The notes: generated from the letters alone by a model not told the origin. A stretch of 64,000 nucleotides of DNA from Mycolicibacterium aichiense (GCF_010726245.1 NZ_AP022561.1:3286001-3350000), one strand, 5' to 3'; shown: positions 52,259 through 60,836, counted from the first letter of the stretch. Translations and numbers: made by a program.

Positions 52259-53281
52259 ATGAACAGCATCAGCAGACGAAGCCTCGGCCGGCTGACGGCG
52301 GTCGCCGGCGGTGCGGCGCTGCTTTCGGCGTGCACGACCCCGGCGCGCACCGACGCGACACCACCGCGCTCGCCGCAACACCAGCTCGGCCCGATCAAGC
52401 AGATCAAGGCGGGTCTGCTCGACGTCGGCTACACCGAGGCCGGGCCCGCCGACGGGCGACCGGTCATCCTGCTGCATGGCTGGCCCTACGACATCCACAG
52501 CTACGCCGACGTCTCGGCGATCCTTGCCGGCCAAGGCTTCCGCGTCATCGTGCCGTACCTGCGCGGCTTCGGGTCGACCCGATTCTTGTCGACGGACACA
52601 TTTCGCAATGGTCAGCAAGCAGCTCTGGGCGCCGATGTGATCGCGCTGATGGACGCGCTGCGCATCGACACTGCGATCCTCGGCGGCTACGACTGGGGCG
52701 GTCGCACCGCGAACGTCGTGGCGTCGCTGTGGCCGCAGCGCGTCGCCGGACTCGTCGCGGTCAGCGGCTACATCGTCGTCGATCTGGCCGCCAACCGCGA
52801 ACCGCTGCCTCCCGAGGCCGAACACGGCTGGTGGTATCAGTACTACTTCGCCACGCCACGTGGCGAACTCGGCTACCGGCGCAACACCACGGCATTCAAC
52901 CGGCTGATCTGGTCCAGCGCCTCACCGCTGTGGCAGTTCGACGACGCCGCCTACGACCGGTCGGCCACGGCATTCGACAACCCGGATCATGTCGACATCG
53001 TGATCCACAACTACCGTTGGCGCCTTGGCCTCGCCGCAGGCGAATCCCGTTACGACGCAGACGAACAACGGCTTGCCGGCAAGCCCCGCATCACGGCGCC
53101 CGCGATCACCATCGCGAGCGACTTCGACGGCGCCGCCAAAGACGGCACTGCGTATCGCGACATCTACACCGGCCCATACCAGCACCGCGTCCTGAACCGG
53201 ATCGGACACAATGTCCCTCAGGAGGCGCCGGCGGAATTCGCCGCGGCCGTCGTCGATGTCGACCGCATGATCAACCACTAG
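52259..53281 (+). CDS. Alpha/beta hydrolase, Tat-type lipoprotein, Asp nucleophile
   Basis: Protein of 340 residues. The N terminus SRRSLGRLTAVAGGAALLSAC has a twin Arg and a lipobox (LSA-C), so it is probably exported by Tat and lipidated. The catalytic domain has HGWPYDIHSY (oxyanion), PYLRGFGSTRF and an elbow GGYDWGGRTA with Asp rather than Ser as nucleophile, as in epoxide hydrolases and haloalkane dehalogenases; the late His is in RIGHNVPQEAP. The substrate is unknown. It is divergent from LysR 1 and followed 18 bases later by a second hydrolase. Confidence 0.87.
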   Translation: MNSISRRSLGRLTAVAGGAALLSACTTPARTDATPPRSPQHQLGPIKQIKAGLLDVGYTEAGPADGRPVILLHGWPYDIHSYADVSAILAGQGFRVIVPYLRGFGSTRFLSTDTFRNGQQAALGADVIALMDALRIDTAILGGYDWGGRTANVVASLWPQRVAGLVAVSGYIVVDLAANREPLPPEAEHGWWYQYYFATPRGELGYRRNTTAFNRLIWSSASPLWQFDDAAYDRSATAFDNPDHVDIVIHNYRWRLGLAAGESRYDADEQRLAGKPRITAPAITIASDFDGAAKDGTAYRDIYTGPYQHRVLNRIGHNVPQEAPAEFAAAVVDVDRMINH

Positions 53282-53299
53282 CTCGAGGACCATCGTCGA

Positions 53300-54202
53300 A
53301 TGTCGCTGCTATCCCTTCCATTGGTGGCTGACACGCTCGCGCGCGTGTTCGCCGCGGCGGTCAATCCGGCCCCGAAGACCGCGGTGCGGTTTCCGGAGAT
53401 CGCCGGCCGCACCGCCGAGATCACGATTCCCACCAGATATGGGCCGACACCGGCCACGGTGTATCACCCATCCCCCGGCGCCGGGCAGCCGGCGGTGTAC
53501 ATCAACGTCCACGGCGGCGGCTTCGTGGTCGGACACCGGGAGCAGGACGATCCGTGGTGCCGGTATCTGGCTGCCAACTCCGGCGCGGTCGTGATCAACA
53601 CCGACTACGTGCTTGCGCCCGGCCACCGCTTCCCCGCCGCCCCGCACCAGCTCTACGACATCGCGTGCTGGGCCGCCGACCCGGGTCGGGACTGGGACGG
53701 AAGCCGACTCTGCGTCGGTGGTCAGAGCGCGGGCGGCAGCCTCAGCGCCGCAGTGGCACGGCTGGCCCTCGAGAACGGCGGACCGGATATCGCTTTGCAG
53801 GTCTTGCATTACGCCCCGTTGGACTTGGTGACACCAACCCGCGACAAACCCTCGGCGCTCGGCCCCCGCGCGGTGATGAAGCCGTGGATGGGCGAGGTCT
53901 TCGACACCGCGTACATCCCACATCCAGCCCAGCGCCGCGACCGACTGGCTTCGCCGGCATGGGAAGGCAACGCCGCCGAACTGGCCGGTATCGCACCTGC
54001 GCTCATCGTCACCGCCGAGCACGACCGCCTGCGGGACGAAGCACGCCGATACGCCACCCAACTCGACGCCGTCGGCGCCTTGGCGGAGTACTACGAGGTG
54101 CCCGGCGTCGACCACGGCTACAACATCATGAGCGACGCGGCCGACGTCACCCGGCGAAGCTACGCGCACATCGTGGAGCACGTTCGACGCGCCGTCGAGT
54201 AG
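53300..54202 (+). CDS. Alpha/beta hydrolase, HSL/Lip-type esterase
   Basis: Cytosolic esterase of 300 residues of the hormone-sensitive-lipase family. Visible are the oxyanion motif NVHGGGFVVGHREQDD near residue 56, nucleophile CVGGQSAGGSLSAA near 138, the acid in VTAEHDRLRDEA and the His in VPGVDHGYNIM. No signal peptide. It probably forms an operon with the upstream Tat lipoprotein hydrolase. The substrate is unknown, likely a small acyl ester. Confidence 0.9.
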   Translation: MSLLSLPLVADTLARVFAAAVNPAPKTAVRFPEIAGRTAEITIPTRYGPTPATVYHPSPGAGQPAVYINVHGGGFVVGHREQDDPWCRYLAANSGAVVINTDYVLAPGHRFPAAPHQLYDIACWAADPGRDWDGSRLCVGGQSAGGSLSAAVARLALENGGPDIALQVLHYAPLDLVTPTRDKPSALGPRAVMKPWMGEVFDTAYIPHPAQRRDRLASPAWEGNAAELAGIAPALIVTAEHDRLRDEARRYATQLDAVGALAEYYEVPGVDHGYNIMSDAADVTRRSYAHIVEHVRRAVE

Positions 54203-54207
54203 CCGCC

Positions 54208-54876
54208 CTACAGTCGGACAGCCACCGCGATGCCGTCGGCGATCGGCAGCGTCATCGTCGCGTAGCCGTTCGCCTCGTCCCCGAGGTAGTCGAACAGCGC
54301 GCCATGGACGTCGCGGCCGAAATCAGCCGTCACATCGTCAACCAGGATCAGCGTGCCGGCGCGCAGGTTCGGTTCGAGCACGCGCAGCACGTCGATCGCA
54401 AGATCGGGCCAGCCGTCCAGCAGCACCAGATCCGGTACGTGCGGCAGGTCCGCCAATGTCTCGCGGGCATCGCCGAGGCGCAGTTCGATCAGATCCCCGA
54501 CACCGGCTTCCGCGAAGTTCCGCAACGCGGCGTCGGCCTTGTCCTGCTGCATTTCCGTGGTGATCACCAGGCCGCCGCCGTTGTCGTGGACCGCACTCGC
54601 TAGATGGATCGTCGATACCCCGAACGACGTGCCGTACTCGACCACATTGCGCGCACCGGTAGCCCTGGCCAGCAGGTACAGCAGCCGGCCGCCGATGCCG
54701 GATACCGACATGTAGACGTCCTTGAACATCTCGGCACGCTGGCCGGCGTCGAGATCCCATGGTGAGCTCGCGCCGTCGAGAACAGCCGCAACCGCAGCGT
54801 CGTCGCCGGCCTGCTCATTCGACAAGAGGCGTTGCAGCACAACAGAAATCGGGGCAGTTGTCAGAGAGTTGGTCAT
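54208..54876 (-). CDS. SAM-dependent O-methyltransferase
   Basis: Class I methyltransferase of 222 residues resembling catechol/caffeoyl-CoA O-methyltransferases. The AdoMet site is VVEYGTSFGVSTIHLASAV near residue 74; DLVLLDGWPDL and LILVDDVTADFG are the usual metal/substrate positions. ATG 54876 has GGAAGGA at good spacing. It is divergent from LysR 2 with a 92-base gap containing an inverted repeat, so it is probably controlled by it. It converges with the esterase, 5 bases apart. Confidence 0.88.
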   Translation of the reverse strand: MTNSLTTAPISVVLQRLLSNEQAGDDAAVAAVLDGASSPWDLDAGQRAEMFKDVYMSVSGIGGRLLYLLARATGARNVVEYGTSFGVSTIHLASAVHDNGGGLVITTEMQQDKADAALRNFAEAGVGDLIELRLGDARETLADLPHVPDLVLLDGWPDLAIDVLRVLEPNLRAGTLILVDDVTADFGRDVHGALFDYLGDEANGYATMTLPIADGIAVAVRL

Positions 54877-54904
54877 CGTGGGTTCCTTCCAATCAGATCG
54901 ATGA

Positions 54905-54923
54905 CCCCAACGTATCCTTGGGG
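54905..54923. promoter_or_regulatory. Candidate LysR operator
   Basis: A perfect dyad CCCCAA-N7-TTGGGG between the divergent methyltransferase and LysR 2 genes. It lies 29-47 bases from the methyltransferase start. Its role as an operator is inferred from position. Confidence 0.45.
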
Positions 54924-54968
54924 GTGCATTACCTCCAGTGCATGATTGATAGGTAAGGATTATCCGAA

Positions 54969-55880
54969 ATGGAATCCACGAGCGACCTCGACATGAATCT
55001 GCTGCTGGCGCTCGACGCGCTGCTCGAGTTACGCAGCGTCGGCCTGGCCGCCGAGCGCCTGCACACATCTGCTCCCGCCATGAGTCGCACGCTGGGGCGG
55101 TTGCGCCGCAGGCTGGACGACCCGGTGCTGGTACGAGCAGGCAGGCAGCTGGTTCCGACACCGCGGGCGCTCGCAATGCAGGTCGAGGTTCACGACGTGA
55201 TCGCCCGCGCCCGAGCACTTTTCGCCTCACCGGAGATCGTCGATCCTCGACGCCTGTCGCGTACGTTCTCGTTGCAGATGGGCGACATCGGAATGCTCAG
55301 CACCGTCGCCGAGCGGTTGCTGACGCGAGTGCGTACCGAAGCGCCCGGTGTGACACTGCGGTTCGTCGGCGAGAGTCATGAGGACACGCACTCGTTGCGT
55401 GACGGCGGCGTCGACCTCGAAGTGGGGCAGACCGGTCACCTGGACCCGGAGATTCGCGTTGAGGACCTGGTCACCGAGCGGATGGTCGGCGTCGTCCGTG
55501 CGGGACATCCCCTACTGAAACGACGCGTCACCGCCAAACGCTTCGCCGACGCCGAGCATGTCGTGTTCTCCCGCAGGGGACGACTCCGCGGACCGGTCGA
55601 CGACCTGCTCGCCGAGCAAGGCCTGCAACGCCGCGTCGTCGTATGCGCACCCACTCCCGCCGGTGGTCTGTTCCTGGTCCGCAGTAGCGACCTCGTCGCC
55701 ATGATGCCGGCCGGGCTGGGCCGCTACGCCATGGAAGCGCTGAATCTCGCCAGTTTTGCGATTCCACTTGACCTGCCGCCGTTGACTGTCAGCATGGCCT
55801 GGCATCCACGCCACGACGCCGACGGTGCGCACCGCTGGCTCCGGCAGTGCCTCCGGGAGGCGCTCCAGACAACCGTGTAA
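54969..55880 (+). CDS. LysR-family transcriptional regulator 2
   Basis: Regulator of 303 residues with the helix-turn-helix LDMNLLLALDALLELRSVGLAAERL and APAMSRTLGRLRRRLDDPVLVR, and a NodD-like effector domain (FSLQMGDIGMLSTVAERLL). It shows no close similarity to LysR 1. The divergent methyltransferase is the likely target. The stop TAA lies inside a GTGTAACG motif that may be the promoter of the next gene. Confidence 0.9.
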   Translation: MESTSDLDMNLLLALDALLELRSVGLAAERLHTSAPAMSRTLGRLRRRLDDPVLVRAGRQLVPTPRALAMQVEVHDVIARARALFASPEIVDPRRLSRTFSLQMGDIGMLSTVAERLLTRVRTEAPGVTLRFVGESHEDTHSLRDGGVDLEVGQTGHLDPEIRVEDLVTERMVGVVRAGHPLLKRRVTAKRFADAEHVVFSRRGRLRGPVDDLLAEQGLQRRVVVCAPTPAGGLFLVRSSDLVAMMPAGLGRYAMEALNLASFAIPLDLPPLTVSMAWHPRHDADGAHRWLRQCLREALQTTV

Positions 55881-55902
55881 CGGTCTCGATCGCCCGGGGC
55901 AC
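55875..55902 (+). promoter_or_regulatory. Candidate ECF-type promoter of the flavoprotein/sigma operon
   Basis: GTGTAACG (55875-55882) is 55 bases upstream of the flavoprotein ATG. The same octamer at 57562 precedes the secreted-protein/oxidoreductase genes. In both places an ACT triplet lies 18 bases after the octamer. ECF -35 elements typically carry an AAC core. The assignment is inference. Confidence 0.35.
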
Positions 55903-55936
55903 TGCAGTGGCAGCAGCGACGAAAGGAGCAGGCCCG

Positions 55937-56653
55937 ATGGGTGACCCCGAGTACGACTTCACCGGTCTGCGCGCGTTGTTCATCAACTGCACCCTCAAAC
56001 GGTCACCCGAGCCGAGCAATACTCAGGGTTTGGTCGACATCAGCACCTCGATCATGACTCGACATGGCGTGGCGGTCGACGTGGTACGAGCCGTGGACTA
56101 CGACATCGCCACCGGCGTCTGGCCCGACATGCGTGAACACGGGTGGGCCACCGACGACTGGCCGGAGCTGTTCGAAAAGGTCCTAGCCGCTGATATTTTG
56201 GTGCTGGCCGGACCGATCTGGCTCGGTGACAACAGCTCGGTGATGAAAAAGGTGCACGAGCGGCTCTACGGCGGTTCGCACCTGCTCAACGACGCCGGGC
56301 AATATCTGTACTACGGCCGCGTCGGCGGGTGCCTGATCACCGGCAACGAGGACGGGGTGAAGCACTGTGCCCAGAACGTGCTCTATACCCTGCAGCACAT
56401 CGGGTACACGATTCCCCCGCAGGCCGACGCGGGATGGATCGGTGAAGCAGGTCCCGGACCGTCCTACCTCGATCCGGGTTCGGGCGGCCCGGAGAACGAC
56501 TTCACCAACCGCAACACCACATTCATGACCTGGAATCTGATGCACCTGGCGCAACTGCTGCGCAGCGCCGGCGGCGTACCGGCCTACGGGAACGTCCGGA
56601 CGGGCTGGGACGCGGGGTGCCGCTATGATTTCGCCAATCCGGAATACCGCTGA
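55937..56653 (+). CDS. Flavodoxin/NAD(P)H-dependent FMN reductase family protein
   Basis: Cytosolic flavoprotein of 238 residues. The phosphate-binding loop INCTLKRSPEPSNTQGL near residue 16 and the isoalloxazine contact GPIWLGDNSSVMKKVHERL near 92 mark the NAD(P)H:FMN reductase family; a third segment is GGCLITGNEDGVKHCAQ. The ATG at 55937 follows GAAAGGAG. Partner and substrate are unknown. It lies 20 bases before the ECF sigma gene on the same strand, so it is probably co-transcribed and could be part of the stress response that sigma controls. Confidence 0.88.
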   Translation: MGDPEYDFTGLRALFINCTLKRSPEPSNTQGLVDISTSIMTRHGVAVDVVRAVDYDIATGVWPDMREHGWATDDWPELFEKVLAADILVLAGPIWLGDNSSVMKKVHERLYGGSHLLNDAGQYLYYGRVGGCLITGNEDGVKHCAQNVLYTLQHIGYTIPPQADAGWIGEAGPGPSYLDPGSGGPENDFTNRNTTFMTWNLMHLAQLLRSAGGVPAYGNVRTGWDAGCRYDFANPEYR

Positions 56654-56673
56654 GCGGATAGCATTCCGTCTCG

Positions 56674-57309
56674 ATGGCCGGGACGGAAGACGACGAGACG
56701 GCACTCGTCGCAGCACTGCGGGCGGGCGACGAGCAATCCTTCGCCCGGCTCGTCGATCGCTACACTCCCGCGTTGCTGCGGGTGGCACGCGGCTATGTCC
56801 GCACCCACGAATCGGCCGAAGAGGTGGTTCAGGAAACCTGGATCGCGCTGATCAAAGGCATCGAGAAGTTTGAAGGCCGATCATCGCTTCGCACTTGGCT
56901 TTTCACGGTGATGATCAACATCGCCAAGTCCCGCGGCATCCGAGATCAACGGCATTCCGATGCCGAGGTGGCCGCAGCGGGAGGCACCGTCGATCCGAAC
57001 AGATTCCGTCCTGCAGGGGACCCGGAGTGGCCCGGACATTGGAAGGACGACCGGGCACCTGTCCCGTTTCCCGACACTCCCGAAGGCAGTGTGTTGGCAG
57101 CGGAGTTTCTCGATCTTGCGCGTCGCGAAGTGGACAAGCTCCCCGAACGGCAACGTATGGTCGTCACCTTGAGAGACCTGCTTGGATTCGACTCGGGAGA
57201 GGTGTGCACACTGCTGGACCTCAGTGTCGCGAACCAGCGGGTGTTGCTGCATCGTGGCCGCGCGGCGATCAGGCAGGCGCTCGAGGACTACGTGCGGGGG
57301 GCGCGATGA
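56674..57309 (+). CDS. ECF RNA polymerase sigma factor
   Basis: Extracytoplasmic-function sigma factor of 211 residues. Region 2 spans about 22-90 (FARLVDRYTPALLRVARGYV, EEVVQETWIALIKGIEKFEG, LRTWLFTVMINIAKSRG). A longer than usual linker with PDPEWPGHWKDD-type acidic/Pro residues is followed by region 4 (LPERQRMVVTLRDLLGF, NQRVLLHRGRAAIRQAL). Its stop overlaps the anti-sigma start as ATGA. It likely drives its own operon and the following oxidoreductase genes. Confidence 0.93.
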   Translation: MAGTEDDETALVAALRAGDEQSFARLVDRYTPALLRVARGYVRTHESAEEVVQETWIALIKGIEKFEGRSSLRTWLFTVMINIAKSRGIRDQRHSDAEVAAAGGTVDPNRFRPAGDPEWPGHWKDDRAPVPFPDTPEGSVLAAEFLDLARREVDKLPERQRMVVTLRDLLGFDSGEVCTLLDLSVANQRVLLHRGRAAIRQALEDYVRGAR

Positions 57310-57545
57310 ACGCCGAGGGCATGGACTGCAGCGAGTTGGTCGAACTCGTCACCGCATACCTCGACGGATCGCTGGACCCGACGACCAGGTCACGCTTCGA
57401 CATGCACCTACTCGACTGCGACGGGTGCGAGAACTACCTGCAGCAATTCCGGGTCACCATCGAGACGGTCGGCCGAATCAGCCATGAACACGTCGATCCT
57501 GACTTCCGGGCCAAGCTGCTCAACGCGTTCCGCGACTGGCGCTGA
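57306..57545 (+). CDS. Zinc-type anti-sigma factor (ZAS/zf-HC2)
   Basis: Soluble anti-sigma factor of 79 residues. The ZAS signature is complete: Cys8 in MDCSELVELVTAYLDGSL and H-x3-C-x2-C in MHLLDCDGCENY near 35-43. It has no membrane segment, so it senses inside the cytoplasm, as redox-sensing RsrA-type proteins do. It is coupled to the sigma gene by ATGA. Confidence 0.9.
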   Translation: MNAEGMDCSELVELVTAYLDGSLDPTTRSRFDMHLLDCDGCENYLQQFRVTIETVGRISHEHVDPDFRAKLLNAFRDWR

Positions 57546-57561
57546 CCGCGTCTGCGCATCG

Positions 57562-57590
57562 GTGTAACGCATCCGTCTTCGCGTGTGACT
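57562..57590 (+). promoter_or_regulatory. Candidate ECF-type promoter of the secreted-protein/oxidoreductase genes
   Basis: A second copy of the octamer GTGTAACG (57562-57569), 80 bases before GTG 57649, with ACT 18 bases downstream as at 55875. It sits in the 103-base gap after the anti-sigma gene, in a position to make the downstream genes part of the sigma regulon. Inference. Confidence 0.35.
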
Positions 57591-57648
57591 CAAGGTCGTA
57601 CCATCTCGCGCCTCGGCCAACACGGCGCACGACCCGCAGGAGTTCCCC

Positions 57649-57957
57649 GTGAAGATCGCCCTTCCCGCTGCCGCGCTCGGCCTCGCCGTTGGCGTAGGTT
57701 TATGCGCTGCAGGCATTGCGACGGCCGTCCCGATCACCAGCGGATCGGCGGCAGACGTTGTCAAAGCTCTGCAAGACCAGGGCTACAGCGTGCAGTTCAA
57801 CGGACCCTCGACGACCATGCCGCTGTCCCGGTGCACCGTCAACGGCGTGCACGGCCTGACCGTCATGATGATGGCCGACGGCGCTCTGACGATGCGCATG
57901 GATCCCGCCAACCCCGGCGTGGCCTACGTAGACCTCTCCTGCCCGATCGGCAACTAG
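57649..57957 (+). CDS. Small secreted protein, function unknown
   Basis: Exported protein of 102 residues. The signal peptide (MKIALPAAALGLAVGVGLC...ATA/VPI) is cleaved near residue 26. The mature part of about 75 residues has an Ala-rich helix (SAADVVKALQDQGYSVQFN) and one Cys pair (SRCTVNGV, DLSCPIG). It resembles a family of small mycobacterial exported proteins whose function is not known. The start is GTG 57649. The next gene starts 5 bases on. Confidence 0.8.
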   Translation: MKIALPAAALGLAVGVGLCAAGIATAVPITSGSAADVVKALQDQGYSVQFNGPSTTMPLSRCTVNGVHGLTVMMMADGALTMRMDPANPGVAYVDLSCPIGN

Positions 57958-57962
57958 TACAC

Positions 57963-59300
57963 ATGGACGGCGACGACCGCGACGAACCGCCCGCCGACAC
58001 CGGCGGTTACGGTTTCCCAAGAGCGTTGTGGCGCACTATGGACAAGCATCCGCCACCCGGCGCCCACCATCTCCGCCGATGGCGTAGCCCGCTGCGTGGC
58101 CCGTGGTTGACCTCGGTACTCGGCTTGGTTCTGCTGATCACCCTGCCGGTAGTCATCATCACCGGCCTGCTCTCGTACATCGCCTACGGTCCCCAGTTCG
58201 GACAGGCGATTCCCGTCGATGTCGGGTTGCTGAAACTACCGACATTCAACTGGCCGACCGACCCGTCCTGGTTGTATCGGCTCACCCAGGGTCTGCATGT
58301 GGGACTGGGCCTGATTCTGATCCCGGTCATCTTGGCGAAGTTGTGGTCGGTGATCCCGCGCTTCTTCTCCTGGCCGCCCTCGCGATCGCTGGCCCAGCTG
58401 CTCGAACGCCTGTCGCTGATCATGCTGGTCGGCGGGATCCTCTTCGAAATTGTGACCGGCGTACTGAACATCCAGTACGACTACATCTTCGGGTTCAGCT
58501 TCTACACCGCGCACTATTTCGGTGCCTGGGTCTTCATCGCGGGATTCCTCGTCCACCTTGCCATCAAGCTCCCGAAGATGTGGGCCGGTCTGCGCTCGCT
58601 ACCGTTTCGTCAGGTGCTGGCCACCTCGACAGCCGAAACCTGGCCGGAACCAACGGATCCCGACGGGCTGGTCGCTGTTGACCCGGCGCCTGCGACAATG
58701 AGCCGACGCGGTGCACTGCTTCTCGTCGGCTCCGGCGCGGTGTTCATGGCGGTGATCACCGCCGGGCAGACGATCGGCGGGTTCACGCGGCATCTGGCGC
58801 TTCTCCTGCCGCGTGGCCGGGACCTGGGCAACGGGCCCAACGACTTCGAAGTGAACAAGACTTTCGCCGCATCGCTGATCGATCCGCGCGCCACAGGCGA
58901 CGCCTGGCGGCTCACCTTGACCGGCGGACCGCGTGCGGTGGTGCTCGATCGTGCTGCGCTGCTGGCGATGACGCAACACACCGCCACCTTGCCGATCGCC
59001 TGTGTGGAGGGCTGGTCGAGCACCCAGCGCTGGACAGGCGTACCGCTGCGCAATCTGGCCGTGTTGGCCGGGGTGCCCAATCCGGTCTCGGCCTACGTCC
59101 GTTCCCTCGAGCGGTACGGCTTCAACCAGGCGACGCTCCAAGCAAATCAGGTGTCGGCCCAGGATTCGTTGTTGGCGCTGAAAGTCAACGGTGCCGACCT
59201 GTCCCCCGATCATGGGTACCCGGCGCGCATCATCGTCCCTGCCCTGCCCGGCGTGCACAGCACCAAGTGGGTCACGACGATCGATTTCAGGGCGGGGTGA
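57963..59300 (+). CDS. Cytochrome b-type membrane protein fused to a Mo-cofactor oxidoreductase domain
   Basis: Protein of 445 residues. Residues 45-215 hold four or five helices with His pairs (LTQGLHVGLGLI, FYTAHYFGAW, LVHLAIKLP) like the haem-binding cytochrome b561/NarI fold. A further helix follows at about 245-265 after MSRRGALLL. The C-terminal domain (about 285-445) is of the sulfite-oxidase/YedY molybdopterin type, with the Mo-ligand Cys in LPIACVEGWSSTQRW and HSTKWVTTIDF at the end. From memory it resembles Rv0218. The fusion joins membrane quinone oxidation and an extracytoplasmic Mo reductase in one chain. The substrate is unknown. Confidence 0.85.
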   Translation: MDGDDRDEPPADTGGYGFPRALWRTMDKHPPPGAHHLRRWRSPLRGPWLTSVLGLVLLITLPVVIITGLLSYIAYGPQFGQAIPVDVGLLKLPTFNWPTDPSWLYRLTQGLHVGLGLILIPVILAKLWSVIPRFFSWPPSRSLAQLLERLSLIMLVGGILFEIVTGVLNIQYDYIFGFSFYTAHYFGAWVFIAGFLVHLAIKLPKMWAGLRSLPFRQVLATSTAETWPEPTDPDGLVAVDPAPATMSRRGALLLVGSGAVFMAVITAGQTIGGFTRHLALLLPRGRDLGNGPNDFEVNKTFAASLIDPRATGDAWRLTLTGGPRAVVLDRAALLAMTQHTATLPIACVEGWSSTQRWTGVPLRNLAVLAGVPNPVSAYVRSLERYGFNQATLQANQVSAQDSLLALKVNGADLSPDHGYPARIIVPALPGVHSTKWVTTIDFRAG

Positions 59301-59301
59301 C

Positions 59302-59823
59302 ATGTCCTCGTTCCCATCGGTGTTCCGCGAGGTCTATGGCTCGCATCCGTTCCATCTGCTCACCTTGACAGCCGGATTCGCGTTATTCACTTATGTTCTC
59401 GTCACCGTGGGTCCTGCACAGCTGTGGAACCCCACCACCTGGTGGCAGTCCATCGCGGTCTGGTTCGCCGCCGCCATCGTCGCTCACGATCTGGTGTTGT
59501 TCCCGGTCTATTCGCTCGTCGATCGCTTTCTGGTGGCCGCACGCCGTCACCGTCGTGCCACCACCACGAGCCGTGTACCTCTGATCAACTACGTACGTGT
59601 GCCTCTGATGGGTGCGGCGTTGACGTTGGTCGTCTTCCTGCCCGGCATCATCGAGCAGGGCGCATCGAACTTTCATGCGGCCACCGGTTTGACCCAAGCT
59701 CCCTATCTAGGACGCTGGCTCCTGCTGACGGCAGCGCTGTTCGGGGCGAGCGCGGTTGCGTACGGCGTACGAGTGGCACGCGCGGCGGCAAAGCCGACTG
59801 CGGCCTCCCGTTCGGCGAGTTAG
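59302..59823 (+). CDS. Conserved membrane protein (Rv0219-like)
   Basis: Integral membrane protein of 173 residues with four hydrophobic segments (about 18-35, 48-72, 95-115, 135-155). It has conserved His in GSHPFHLLTL and AHDLVLFPVYSL. It starts one base after the oxidoreductase stop, so the two are an operon pair; in M. tuberculosis Rv0218-Rv0219 has the same order (from memory). It may be a membrane partner. Its stop overlaps the terC stop by 4 bases. Confidence 0.78.
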   Translation: MSSFPSVFREVYGSHPFHLLTLTAGFALFTYVLVTVGPAQLWNPTTWWQSIAVWFAAAIVAHDLVLFPVYSLVDRFLVAARRHRRATTTSRVPLINYVRVPLMGAALTLVVFLPGIIEQGASNFHAATGLTQAPYLGRWLLLTAALFGASAVAYGVRVARAAAKPTAASRSAS

Positions 59824-60818
59824 TCCGATACCGAATCAGGCGTGCTCGTGCGTCCCCGCGTCTTGATCAGGCTCGCCAGGGTCGTCACCAGCAGCACCAC
59901 CCCGATCACGCTGATCGACATGCCCGTCGAGATCTCGGGGACCATGACGTGTTCGCCGCCGTTGATGAACGGCAGGGTGTTCTCGTGCAGGGCGTGCAGC
60001 ACCAGCTTGACGCCGATGAACGCCAGGATCAGCGCCAGCCCGTAAGACAGGTACACCAGGCGGTCCAGCAGACCGCCGATCAGGAAGTACAGCTGCCGCA
60101 ACCCCATCAAGGCGAACGCATTGGCGGTGAACACGATGTAGGGCTGCTCGGTCAGCCCGTAGATCGCCGGGATCGAGTCGAGTGCGAACAGCACGTCGGT
60201 GAAGCCAATTGCGATCAGCGCCAACAACATCGGTGTGACGGCGCGGCTACCGTCGACCTTGGTGAGGAACTTGTCTCCGTCGTAGTCCTCGGTCGTCGGG
60301 ACCAGACGCCGCACCAGGGCGATGATGCGGCTGTCGCGCTTCTCTTCGACCTCCTTCTCGTGACCGGCCTCTTTCGCCAGCTTGATCGCGGTGAGCACCA
60401 AAAAGAGCCCGAAAAGGTAGAACACCCAGCTGAACGTGCTGATGGCCGCGGCACCGATGGCGATGAACCCGGCCCGCATCACCAGCGCCAGCACGATCCC
60501 GATCAGCAGCAGCTTCTGCTGGAACTGCCGCGGCACCGCGAACGTGGCCATGATGATCGTGAACACGAAGAGGTTGTCGACGGACAGCGCCTTCTCGGTG
60601 ACGTACCCGGCGAAGTACTCGCCGGCGAACGTCCCGCCCCACAGCCACCACACGACGAATCCGAACGCAATCGCCAGGCCGATGTACACCGACGACCAGA
60701 TCGCGGACTCTTTGAACGTCGGTTCGTGCGGCACCCGCACGTGGGCGAAGAAGTCGAACACGAACAGCCCGAGGATGACTGCGCACGTGATGAACCAGAC
60801 CGAACCGCTGATGTCCAT
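59820..60818 (-). CDS. terC: TerC family membrane protein
   Basis: Integral membrane protein of 332 residues with about nine helices. Conserved Asp residues in membrane motifs ALSVDNLFVFTII near residue 77 and VLFALDSIPAIYGLTEQ near 210 mark the TerC/Alx family. The family is linked to manganese export and metalation of exported proteins; the tellurite name is historical. It is the last gene of the tct-usp run, 18 bases after the stress protein gene. I found no yybP-type manganese riboswitch directly upstream. Confidence 0.9.
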   Translation of the reverse strand: MDISGSVWFITCAVILGLFVFDFFAHVRVPHEPTFKESAIWSSVYIGLAIAFGFVVWWLWGGTFAGEYFAGYVTEKALSVDNLFVFTIIMATFAVPRQFQQKLLLIGIVLALVMRAGFIAIGAAAISTFSWVFYLFGLFLVLTAIKLAKEAGHEKEVEEKRDSRIIALVRRLVPTTEDYDGDKFLTKVDGSRAVTPMLLALIAIGFTDVLFALDSIPAIYGLTEQPYIVFTANAFALMGLRQLYFLIGGLLDRLVYLSYGLALILAFIGVKLVLHALHENTLPFINGGEHVMVPEISTGMSISVIGVVLLVTTLASLIKTRGRTSTPDSVSD

Positions 60819-60836
60819 GACATCTATTATTCGGTA

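Noticed and set aside
52197..52407. Longer starts for LysR 1 (ATG 52197 or further upstream)
   Set aside because: They would run through the divergent promoter region and the dyad; the HTH begins immediately after GTG 52176.
60819..60836. yybP-ykoY manganese riboswitch before terC
   Set aside because: Only 18 bases separate terC from the upstream gene, too little for the element.
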